DNA from: Anaerolineae bacterium
Lineage (GTDB): Bacteria; Chloroflexota; Anaerolineae; SSC4; Amarolineaceae
DNA length: 6,427 nt
Assembly: GCA_013693795.1 (NCBI GenBank)
Contig: CP059258.1
Coordinates: 164,606 to 171,032, forward strand
Reading direction: 5' to 3'
Under the pieces are notes generated by a model. The model worked only from the letters and a program-made list of their open reading frames with translations, did not search any database and was not told where the DNA came from. Shown here one piece after another: positions 1-5,696 of this stretch. Both the position numbers and the translations under genes were made by a program. Position 1 is the first letter of the stretch. Each line of letters begins with the position of its first letter.

Positions 1-63
1 GGGGATGCCGCCGCCGCGCAGGCCGCGGCCGAAGCCGTGGCCAAACAGGGCAGCGCCCGCTAA
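1..63 (+). CDS. C-terminal end of an unidentified protein (partial)
   Basis: The window opens inside a plus-strand frame that reads 20 residues, GDAAAAQAAAEAVAKQGSAR, and stops at TAA 61-63. The tail is rich in Ala with scattered Glu, Gln and Lys, as in an amphipathic helix or flexible C-terminus. This is too little to assign a family. The gene converges on the minus-strand rhodanese, whose stop is at 96-98, and a degenerate palindrome lies between and across the two ends. The frame choice rests on the open frame, the Ala/Glu composition and the well-placed stop. Confidence 0.5.
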   Translation, partial: GDAAAAQAAAEAVAKQGSAR

Positions 64-111
64 CGGCCTGTCCGCATGCGGGCATGTACGCTGGGTTATG
101 CGGCCAGGCTC
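64..111. repeat. Degenerate, internally shortened copy of the 69-bp palindrome family
   Basis: The left arm (64-77) and right arm (98-111) pair at 11 of 14 positions around a 20-nt centre. The right side, reading TGTACGCTGGGTTAT then GCGG and AGGC, closely matches the right half of the 69-bp element at 601-669, so I read it as a decayed relative with a shortened centre. It sits between two convergent genes and could act as a two-way terminator hairpin, but neither side has a T tract. Its right arm overlaps the last codons and stop of the rhodanese gene. Confidence 0.5.
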
Positions 112-479
112 CAAACCACGGCACGTTTCATAGACCGCCGCGCAGCCTGGGCTAGCGCGATTGCCCATTCACCGTCCAACGGATAGCCGGCGGCCTCCCA
201 ATCGGAGAGGCCGCCGGCATAGTGCCAGAGATGGCTGAAGCCCTCGGCCTCCAAGACGCGGTACGCATGACGGCTGGTGTTGCAATGTTCGCCGCCGCAG
301 TACAGCACAATCTCGGCGTCCGGGTCGAGATGGGACAGGGCATCGTCCAAACGGGCAAAATGACGCGACCCGGGGATACGTTTGGCGCGGTAGGCCCACT
401 CACTGGCCACCATGACGAGCGTGGGTGGCGTATCCGTTGCCAGTTTGTTGCGTAGCGTCACGTGATCGATCTCGTTCAC
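96..479 (-). CDS. Single-domain rhodanese-like sulfurtransferase
   Basis: This is a 127-residue cytoplasmic protein with the marks of one rhodanese domain. It has a substrate-side motif AKRIPGSRHF (around residues 32-41), a hydrophobic strand leading to the active-site loop YCGGEHC (Cys61, second Cys66), and the distal signature AGGLSDW (88-94) followed by GYPLDG. Family members move a sulfane sulfur through a catalytic cysteine persulfide; Cys61 is the likely nucleophile. The C-x4-C-x-T-S spacing is longer than the classic CxxGxR loop and resembles rhodaneses with a CxxxxC loop. The GTG start at 479 is preferred because AGGAG lies 8 nt upstream (488-492). An ATG at 518 would add 13 Gly-rich residues and put that site inside the gene. 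The last five residues and the stop lie in a repeat arm. The frame is intact, unlike most neighbours. The physiological substrate cannot be inferred. Confidence 0.85.
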   Translation of the reverse strand: MNEIDHVTLRNKLATDTPPTLVMVASEWAYRAKRIPGSRHFARLDDALSHLDPDAEIVLYCGGEHCNTSRHAYRVLEAEGFSHLWHYAGGLSDWEAAGYPLDGEWAIALAQAARRSMKRAVVWSLAA

Positions 480-570
480 AACCGTAACTCCTGCACTACC
501 TCCTCCAATCGGTCGCATACCATGGTCACCGGGAATGGATGTTTTGTCTGTGATGCAGCATCCGTATGGG

Positions 571-599
571 TTGCCCAGACGTCCGATCTGTGCTAAACT
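571..599 (+). promoter_or_regulatory. Putative sigma70-type promoter for the exoprotein gene
   Basis: TTGCCC (571-576) and TAAACT (594-599) are separated by exactly 17 bp. They face the exoprotein gene starting at 723. The predicted start of transcription, near 606, falls inside the left arm of the 69-bp palindrome, so the mRNA leader would carry most of that element. This is based on hexamer similarity and spacing only. Confidence 0.4.
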
Positions 600-600
600 A

Positions 601-669
601 AGGGCCTATCCAAATCACCGCGAAATAGCGGCATTCTGGCGTGTACGCTGGGTTATTCGGATAGGCCCT
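601..669. repeat. 69-bp palindromic element, copy 1 (MITE-like)
   Basis: The arms AGGGCCTATCC (from 601) and GGATAGGCCCT (to 669) extend to 20 bp with 17 paired positions, around a 29-nt centre. A second element of exactly the same length and very similar arms lies at 3239-3307, and the centres also share a GTGGCGYG-like stretch in the same orientation. Short length, terminal inverted repeats, no coding capacity and repetition in intergenic DNA fit a miniature inverted-repeat element, possibly mobilised by a transposase elsewhere. It lies in the presumed 5' leader of the exoprotein mRNA. I do not recognise the parent insertion sequence. Confidence 0.75.
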
Positions 670-722
670 ATGTGCTCCGTACTCGCACCCATGTGCCAAC
701 CCAAACGCTCGGAGGTCGTCCC

Positions 723-3239
723 GTGTCGCACCGTAGATTCTGGTTGCTGCTGACGCTCGTCGTCCTGCTCCTGGCCACCCTGGCCTTTGCATCGCCCGCC
801 CTGGCCGGTGATGCGCCGAACCCTGTCCCCCACGTCCGATTCCTGGCGCCTCACCGGACGTGAGACGGTGCCAGCCGCCAGCCCAACGACCAACTGGGCA
901 TTCAAAGCACCGATGAGTGTTCCCCGTGGCCGCCTGGCCGTCGTCTCGGATGGCAGTCAGATTTTTGCGATCGGCGGCGAAGTGCGTACCGGCGTCGATT
1001 ATGTCCCGACCACCCTCGTCGAAGCCTACAATCCGGCCAACAACACCTGGACCACCCTGGCGCCCATGCCGACCGCGGCGCGCAACTTGCAGGGTTGTTA
1101 CATGAATGGCAAGATCTATCTACCCAACGGACTGACCGGCCCATCGAAACCGCCCGTGTTCGCACCGACCCTGTGGATTTACACCGTGGGCAGCAACAGC
1201 TGGTCGACCGGCGCCAACTTCCCCACCACGGCCGTCATCTTCCGCGCCGTCGCCTGCGATGCCGCCAACAACAAGGTGTACCTCGCCGGCGGCTCGAGCG
1301 GGACCGGTTCGGGCACCACGATCAGCAACAAGGCTTACGTCTACGACGCGACGACCAATGCCTGGACACAACTGGCCAACCTGCCGGGCAACCGTTACGG
1401 CGCGGTCGGTTACTGGCGTAACGGCCTCTTCCTGGTCGCCGGTGGTGACGACAACATCACCGTGCCAGGCCTCACCTCGACCCTGGCCTACAACCCGACC
1501 ACCAATACCTGGAGCACTTTTGGTACCCTCGTGACCGATCGCGCACGCGGCGGGGACCATGCTCGATAACGACACCGCAATCATTGTCGGGGTGGCTTCT
1601 CGTCCGCGGGCATGCTCCTGGCTTCGACTGAAACGTACAGTGGCAACGGCCCCTGGACCGCCGGGGATAACCTGAACCAGGCCCGGCGCCTGCTGGGCGC
1701 CGCCGCCGCTGGCGGCATGGTGTGCGCGATTGGCGGCTACAATGCGCTCAACGGCGGCACTGACTGCGACGCCGATTCGGGTCTATGTAGCGCCAACGAG
1801 TGTCTGCAACTGGCCCCACCTTCAATATCCAGGTAGCGCCGGCCAGCGGCAGCGTGTGCGGGCCGGGCAGTGTACCCTACACGGTCTCGGTCGTCACTTC
1901 TGGTGGATACAACGGTAATGTTACGCTGAGTGCGTCGGGGCTGCCGCTGGGCGCCACGGTACAGTTCAGCCCCAACCCCGTCAGTGCACCAGGCGCCTCG
2001 ACGATGACGATCTCGACATCGGCCAACACCCCGTCGGTGACTACACCATCACCGTACAGGGTACCGACGGTTCGACGACACGTACAGCGACGGTCCAACT
2101 GAGCGTCAATGCCTTCGCCGCCGTGCCCACGCTGCTGTCGCCGGCGAACAACGCCAGCAGTATCGCGCTGACCCCGCAACTCTCCTGGACGGCGGCCGCC
2201 AATGCGACGTCGTACCACGTGCAGGTGGCCGAAGACCGCTACTTCACGACGATCGTCGCGGCCGCGGGCAACGTGGCCGGCACGAGCTGGACGGTTACGC
2301 CGCCGCTGCGCATCGACCGCACCTACCACTGGCGTGTACGCGGCGTCAACACCTGCGGCGCCAGTGACTGGTCATCGTCGTTTGCCTTCACCACCCAGGC
2401 CACCGCGCCGGTCTGCAGCCTGCTGGTCGATGACGATGACAACGACCCCGATCTGCGGCCGATGTACACGACCGCGCTGAATGCCCTCGGCATCGCCTAT
2501 ACCGTCTTTGACGTGGGCAGCGGCGCCGGCAATGGCCCGACCCTGAGCGCCATGCAGCCCTACTCGAACGTGATCTGGTTCGCCGGTGACAAAGTGGGCG
2601 GCAACGCCCAACGCGACCGATGAAGGCAACCTGGCCTCGTACCTGAGCGGCGGCGGGCGGCTGCTGCTGAGTGCACAGGACTACATGAAGGAGCGCAGCG
2701 CCGCGACCAACTTCGATTCGAGCTACCTGGGCGTTGCCTCCTACCAGGAAGTACCCAACTCGCAGTTGAACGGTGTGATCGGTAACCCCATCGGCGGCAA
2801 CATCGGGCACGTCGTGCTCGGATCGATCCCCAATTTCCAGAACTTCGCCGACGCCCTCGGCCTGTCCGGCGCGCCGTCGGCGTTCGTCAACGGCGTGAAC
2901 CAAAGCACGATCACCAGCTACGAATCGGGCAACTTTAAGACGGCCTTCTTCAGCACAGAGTGGGCACGCATCGCGGCTGGTAACGCCAGTGCGGCGCAAC
3001 AAACGCTGAGCAACGCGGTCAACTGGTTTGGCGGCTGTCCCAACGCAGTGCCCTGCATCCCGCCGGACGTGGACTGCTCCGGTATCGTCGACATCGTCGA
3101 CATCATCCTGACGGCCCAGGCGTGGAACGATTACACCCAGTCGGGCATCTTTGAAGCGGACTACGACGTGAACAGTGACAACGTCATCGACATCCTCGAT
3201 GTGATGTTGGTGACGGCCGCGCTGGGTCAGTCCGATTAA
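723..3239 (+). CDS. Secreted kelch / Ig-like / FN3 / GATase-like / dockerin protein, frame broken by six single-base shifts
   Basis: The repaired frame gives 838 residues. It starts at GTG 723, with GGAGG 7 nt upstream (711-715), and ends at TAA 3237-3239. Parts: Sec signal peptide (1-28, cleavage after ALA); kelch beta-propeller (about 60-345) with repeated IGG/AGG...YNP...NTW units; an Ig-like domain (about 366-463, NVTLSASGLP...GDYTITV); an FN3-like domain (about 468-559, LSWTAAAN...YHWRV); a domain opening with LLVDDDDNDP and containing YLSGGGRLLLSAQDY (about 564-777), typical of GATase-like modules on extracellular proteins; and a type I dockerin with two Ca-binding repeats, DVDCSGIVDIVDI and DYDVNSDNVIDILDV (782-836). 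The segments read are 723-830, 832-1554, 1556-1590, 1591-1815, 1818-2030, 2033-2608 and 2610-3239. Extra bases fall in runs at 827-831, 1552-1555 and 2607-2609. Missing bases fall at 1589-1592, 1814-1817 and 2029-2032. The sum is zero. The protein is exported and probably non-enzymatic, binding glycans or proteins. Separate decaying ORFs are less likely because the domains join smoothly. Confidence 0.8.
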
Positions 3240-3307
3240 GAGCCTATCCGAATAACCGTCACAGGATAATACTGTGGCGCGTTTTCCGGGTTATTCGGAT
3301 AGGCTCT
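3239..3307. repeat. 69-bp palindromic element, copy 2
   Basis: The arms 3239-3257 and 3289-3307 are a perfect 19-bp inverted repeat beginning AGAGCCTATCCGAATAACC, with a 31-nt centre. Total length equals that of copy 1 at 601-669. The first base of the element is the last base of the exoprotein's TAA stop. As RNA it would form a very stable hairpin right after the coding region, so it could protect or terminate the transcript, although no T tract follows. The perfect arms suggest it is younger than copy 1 and the 64-111 relic. Confidence 0.8.
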
Positions 3308-3318
3308 AAGTAACTTTG

Positions 3319-3362
3319 AGAAACCGGGTTTTGGCTGCGGAAACGCGCAAAACCCGGTTTCT
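3319..3362. repeat. Palindrome with 14-bp perfect arms (AGAAACCGGGTTTT)
   Basis: The arms 3319-3332 and 3349-3362 are exact reverse complements around a 16-nt loop. The sequence is unrelated to the 69-bp family and begins 12 bp after copy 2. It may be a second class of dispersed palindrome. On either strand each arm ends in four T or A, so it could give weak bidirectional termination between the exoprotein and the next gene. Confidence 0.65.
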
Positions 3363-3373
3363 GACCGGTCGCT

Positions 3374-3393
3374 GGATGATTCGGATCGACTCT
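3374..3393. repeat. Possible diverged arm of the 69-bp palindrome family
   Basis: Bases 3374-3393 contain ATTCGGAT and end in ACTCT, resembling the right arm of copy 2 (GGTTATTCGGATAGGCTCT) with several substitutions and one extra base. If related, it would be an orphan arm or the end of an older, longer element into which later palindromes inserted. The match is short and may be chance. Confidence 0.25.
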
Positions 3394-3426
3394 GGGCAGT
3401 GACACGATCAGTGACGTGGAGGACCG

Positions 3427-3642
3427 ATGGTGGGTCGATGGGTGTCGATGGGTATCGCAGGATTGGCGGCCGGTCTGCTGGTGGCATGCAGCGCGTCAGC
3501 GCCCGGCCAGGTGTCCGAAACGCCGACCGCGCCCGCGGCGCCGGTAACGCCCGGTGCGCCGGCTGCGGACAGCACGTCGCCGGCCGTGACGAGTGCTTCG
3601 CCCATGGCGACCCGCGCCGCCGATGACCTGGCTGTAGCGTAA
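3427..3642 (+). CDS. Small lipoprotein, N-terminal part (probably truncated)
   Basis: The 71-residue product starts at ATG 3427, with GGAGGA at 3418-3423 close upstream. It has a lipoprotein signal with hydrophobic core GIAGLAAGLL and lipobox LVAC (Cys21), so the mature protein would be lipid-anchored at the membrane surface. The rest is a low-complexity Ala/Pro/Thr/Ser linker (PTAPAAPVTPGAPAA), the kind that tethers a folded domain to the envelope, but no domain follows before TAA 3640-3642. The same frame stays open after this stop through 3963, where a folded-domain end is encoded. I therefore think this is the 5' part of a longer lipoprotein gene broken near 3640. A free-standing short lipoprotein is the alternative. 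Confidence 0.65.
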   Translation: MVGRWVSMGIAGLAAGLLVACSASAPGQVSETPTAPAAPVTPGAPAADSTSPAVTSASPMATRAADDLAVA

Positions 3643-3645
3643 CGA

Positions 3646-3702
3646 GCACAATGCCCCACCACAGACCTGATTGACTTTCAGGCGTGTGATGGGGCATTGT
3701 GC
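3646..3702. repeat. 57-bp hairpin element at the break in the lipoprotein gene
   Basis: The arms 3646-3661 (GCACAATGCCCCACCA) and 3687-3702 (TGATGGGGCATTGTGC) pair at 15 of 16 positions around a 25-nt loop. It starts 3 nt after the TAA of the lipoprotein N-terminus. Near-identical short sequences flank it: GCGTAACGAGC (3637-3647) and GCGTAAACGAGC (3726-3737). It could be a terminator lacking a T tract or an inserted palindromic element. The in-frame coding sequence on the far side favours insertion. Confidence 0.6.
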
Positions 3703-3717
3703 ATTCGGGCGGCGAGT

Positions 3718-3963
3718 ATGGTGACTCGCGTAAACGAGCGCCACAAGATCCTGTGGCTGCCGCAAAACGGGTTCACGGGAACGCTCGCGGTTCTGGCCGA
3801 ACGTTACGGCGGCGGAACAGTGCTGCGGCAAACCCTGGAAAGGGCATCATCACCGCCGGAGCCAAACTATCCATCGGTCTGGCAGTTTCCCACCGCTGGC
3901 TGCTGGCGCCTGACCGCCACGGCCGGCGAGGCGACCGGCAGCGTCGTGGTGTGGGTGCAGTAA
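3718..3963 (+). pseudogene. C-terminal fragment of a secreted/lipoprotein domain (FPTAGCW family end)
   Basis: This frame is in phase with the lipoprotein N-terminus at 3427 and separated from it only by one TAA (3640-3642) and the hairpin. It reads HKILWLPQNGFTGTLAVLAE, then YPSVWQFPTAGCWRLTATAG and a hydrophobic VVVWVQ before TAA 3961-3963. The pattern aromatic-x-FPTxGCW-x-[LV]T-x-x-x-G closes a beta-rich domain that I associate with small secreted proteins of Chloroflexota; this is family memory, not a search result. The nominal start is ATG 3718, but no convincing ribosome binding site precedes it and there is no signal peptide, so an independent exported protein is unlikely. The expected N-terminal half of the domain seems missing, which points to internal deletion or insertion. 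Confidence 0.5.
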
Positions 3964-3987
3964 CGAAGGCCGCCGTACGGCCCGCTT

Positions 3988-4328
3988 CTACCCTGTCTCG
4001 TCGTCCGATCGTTCCCAACGACCCACCTCGACGAAGCCGCTGTACGAGGTGCGTGTACCGAAGTTGTCGATGTTGATGTCCAGATCGCTGAAGCGCTCCG
4101 GTGTGTCCCCGTCACATCTTTGAGCAACTGTTGGCGTGCCACACGCCCAGAGCGCGATCGTACCTCACCCAGACGCCTGAAGGCTTCCGTAACCATGAAC
4201 TGCTCGAAGTCGTCGACGCGCACCTCGGGCAAGAGGGTGATACGATGCGTCACGATGATTCCGGGTTTGATGACTGACCCATCCCACTCCACGACATGGA
4301 TGTAACGATGTGTCCTACCGTCGGTCAT
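3988..4328 (-). CDS. Small protein of unknown function, one frameshift
   Basis: The repaired product is 113 residues and probably cytoplasmic, with no signal peptide or membrane segment. It starts at ATG 4328, with AAGGAGAG at 4336-4343. The N-terminal part reads WDGSVIKPGIIVTHRITLLP followed by VDDFEQFMVTEAFRRLGEV and RQQLLKD, a strand-helix-strand pattern that could suit a ferredoxin-like or dimeric alpha/beta-barrel fold. I do not recognise the family. One base is missing in the C run 4107-4110. Restoring it joins LLKDVTG to DTPERFSDLDINIDNFGTRTSYSGFVEVGRWE and a stop at 3988-3990, and makes the length divisible by three. Without it the frame runs on into Thr/Arg-rich nonsense under the neighbouring fragment. 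It has its own putative promoter, so it may be transcribed apart from the YbaY-like gene upstream. Confidence 0.65.
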
Positions 4329-4377
4329 GACAGGACTCTCCTTTCCCTGCTGCGTTGAAAGCTTCGCTACATCTTTC

Positions 4378-4407
4378 ATTCTACCACCAAGCCGCCTGTG
4401 AGGCCAA
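4378..4407 (-). promoter_or_regulatory. Putative promoter for the unknown protein at 3988-4328
   Basis: On the minus strand TTGGCC (4402-4407) and TAGAAT (4378-4383) are 18 bp apart, with the -10 element about 50 bp upstream of the start codon. The AT-rich stretch just downstream fits a leader. This rests on hexamer similarity only. Confidence 0.3.
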
Positions 4408-4513
4408 TGGCCCCACACCTTTCCTCAGGGCAATCGGCCCGTGACGCGCAGCCTGCCCACCGGCACGCCAATCCGCCCCAGCCATTTCAGGTTTGAGCTC
4501 AATGCATACGGAA

Positions 4514-4573
4514 TCGAGGCTTAGAGGTCGACGTATCCGTCCCCCATTGATCCGACCCCGGCTAAAGCCTCGA
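4514..4573. repeat. Nested inverted repeat in the intergenic region
   Basis: TCGAGGCTT (4514-4522) is the exact reverse complement of 4565-4573. Inside it GGTCG (4526-4530) faces CGACC (4553-4557), allowing a two-tier stem. It lies in the 369-base gap 4329-4697, which otherwise holds only a putative promoter and the hairpin at 4585-4618. No protein is supported in the gap. This could be a decayed palindromic element or a structured RNA. Confidence 0.3.
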
Positions 4574-4584
4574 CTCCCAGGCCC

Positions 4585-4618
4585 AAAGATGCCAACTTTC
4601 GGAAAAGTTGGCATCTTT
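4585..4618. terminator. Perfect 15-bp hairpin with 4-nt loop; terminator or dispersed palindrome
   Basis: AAAGATGCCAACTTT (4585-4599) and its exact reverse complement (4604-4618) enclose the loop CGGA. It lies 80 bp downstream of the stop of the YbaY-like gene on the minus strand, a fitting place to end that transcript, and each arm finishes in three T on its own strand. The T tail is too short for a textbook intrinsic terminator. The tight symmetric form also fits a dispersed palindrome like others in this window. Confidence 0.5.
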
Positions 4619-4697
4619 ACTTCGACTGCGCGCCAGTTTTGGAAAGCTGAGTCCACCATCCCGCCAGCCCGTGTGCGGTGACGTCTCGGCGACCAGG

Positions 4698-5502
4698 TTA
4701 CGATCGCACTTGCACAAGGATGAGCTTGATGTCGGATGTGGGGTTATCCCCGGTGATCACCGGAGTCGCCGTATCGGTTGTGAACAACAGTTGGCCAGCC
4801 GCGTCACGAATCGTGGCCCGCAGGCTGTAGCGATGATTATCCTGGATCTTGGACGGATCGTAGGGCACGGCAAACGCGACGGGTACCGACTTGCCATCCA
4901 TGGGGATGTCCTGCTCGCCCATCACTTCCGCCGGCGCATCGGCCCGTGAGATGTCCTGAATCTGAACGTTGGCCACGGCGCCCGGCGGTAGGGCGATGCG
5001 CTGCAAGTAGGTCAGCGTGCCCGAGACGGCGGCGGCGCCTCCGGTGCTGGTACCCTGCCCGCCAACCGGCACGACTACGATTTCGACGTCCTGCGTTGGG
5101 CTATCGCGTGTGATGACCGGGATGAAGGTGTCCGAGATGAACAACAGCTGGCCGTCGGCCGCGGTGATCCGTGCCGCGACGATGTACGTGAACCGGGGAT
5201 CGATGAGTGAGGGGTCATAGGTGATCGCATACGGTACCGGTACCGATTTACCGTCCATCGCGATCTGCTGTTCACCCAGGACCGTCGCCGGCGCATCGGC
5301 GCGGAGACATCCTGTAGCTGTACGGTGATGACCGAGCCGGGCGGCAAGGCACTGCGCTGACGGTAAGTCACTGTGCCGCTGACGGTGGCGGTCGACACGC
5401 TCGGCCCCGTCACCTGGGTAGCTGGCACACAAGCGGCGAGCAGCGCGACCAAACTGGTCAAGGCGGTCGCAAAAAGACGTGTCGGCGCGTCGGGATAGTC
5501 AT
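4698..5502 (-). CDS. Lipoprotein with two tandem YbaY-like domains, two frameshifts
   Basis: The repaired product is 268 residues. It starts at ATG 5502, with GGAAGGAAG 7 nt upstream (5510-5518). The signal HVFFATALTSLVALLAAC ends in lipobox LAAC (Cys25), so the protein is membrane-anchored. Two similar repeats follow, at about 41-147 and 160-266. Each has VSGT-x-TY-x-QR-x-ALPPG, a VQ[LI]QD[VI]SRADAPA strand, GEQ-x-I-x-MDGKSVPV, YDPS, then DGQLLF or AGQLLF and PVIT. This pattern (YRQR, LPPG, V-x-L-x-D, F-x-x-x-YD) is that of the YbaY/YscW-type lipoprotein domain, a small beta-sandwich of uncertain role. A Gly/Thr/Ser linker (148-158) joins the repeats. One base is missing in the A run 5471-5475, where restoring it turns a stop into FFATALTS. 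Another is missing at 5303-5304, where it yields SRADAPA exactly as in repeat 2. Together they make the length divisible by three. Confidence 0.8.
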
Positions 5503-5518
5503 ATAATCACTTCCTTCC

Positions 5519-5614
5519 ATCTAACACACATGCTAACACATGCTAACACATGCTAACACATGCTAACACATGCTAACACATGCTAACACATGTTAACACA
5601 CATGCTAACACACA
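5519..5614. repeat. Tandem array of a 10-bp unit (TGCTAACACA)
   Basis: Six perfect head-to-tail copies of TGCTAACACA fill 5531-5590. They are followed by TGTTAACACA (5591-5600), a CA insert and another perfect copy (5603-5612). A partial CTAACACACA leads in at 5521. Units at both edges carry an extra CA, giving 12-bp steps there. The array ends directly against the ribosome binding site of the YbaY-like gene on the minus strand. The 10-bp period puts each copy on the same DNA face, which would suit a cooperatively binding regulator, and its perfection makes copy-number slippage likely. It has no spacers, so it is not CRISPR. Confidence 0.9.
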
Positions 5615-5629
5615 TGGGTAAAACATAAG

Positions 5630-5662
5630 CCCGTCCCCTCGGTCAGTATCCAGGGAGACGGG
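5630..5662 (-). terminator. Probable intrinsic terminator after the small lipoprotein gene
   Basis: On the minus strand, CCCGTCTCCCT (5652-5662) pairs with AGGGGACGGG (5630-5639) with a one-base bulge and a 12-nt loop, followed by CTTATGTTTT. It lies about 35 bp past the stop codon at 5697, which is right for ending that gene's transcript before the decamer array and the YbaY-like gene. The tail is T-rich but interrupted. Confidence 0.6.
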
Positions 5663-5696
5663 AGCCGGTCTGGTTTACGAATGGGGTGGTACGGTC

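Noticed and set aside
535..753. A 72-codon plus-strand frame covering the first palindrome.
   Set aside because: It reads through the promoter-like hexamers and the 69-bp element, and overlaps the GTG start and signal peptide of the exoprotein in another frame.
1120..1584. A 154-codon minus-strand frame under the kelch region.
   Set aside because: The plus strand shows repeated kelch motifs across the same bases; the minus product shows low complexity and no recognisable feature.
827..2609. Programmed ribosomal frameshifting in the exoprotein gene.
   Set aside because: Six shifts in both directions lie at ordinary G/C runs without slippery heptamers or stimulatory structures I could identify, and neighbouring genes have the same problem. 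Sequence error is simpler.
2388..3002. A 204-codon open frame on the minus strand inside the exoprotein gene.
   Set aside because: It is Arg-rich with no domain pattern, lacks a good ribosome binding site, and lies opposite the well-supported FN3/GATase-like frames. It is a by-product of GC-rich codon use.
3236..3697. A 153-codon minus-strand frame spanning palindromes and the lipoprotein N-terminus.
   Set aside because: It runs through two palindromic elements and a convincing plus-strand lipoprotein signal, and the product is Arg/Pro/Ser-rich without motifs.
4381..4659. A 92-codon minus-strand frame in the intergenic region.
   Set aside because: It reads straight through the hairpins at 4585-4618 and 4514-4573, has no good ribosome binding site and no recognisable motif.
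5519..5614. Possible CRISPR array.
   Set aside because: Units are 10 bp and contiguous, with no spacers and no cas genes nearby.
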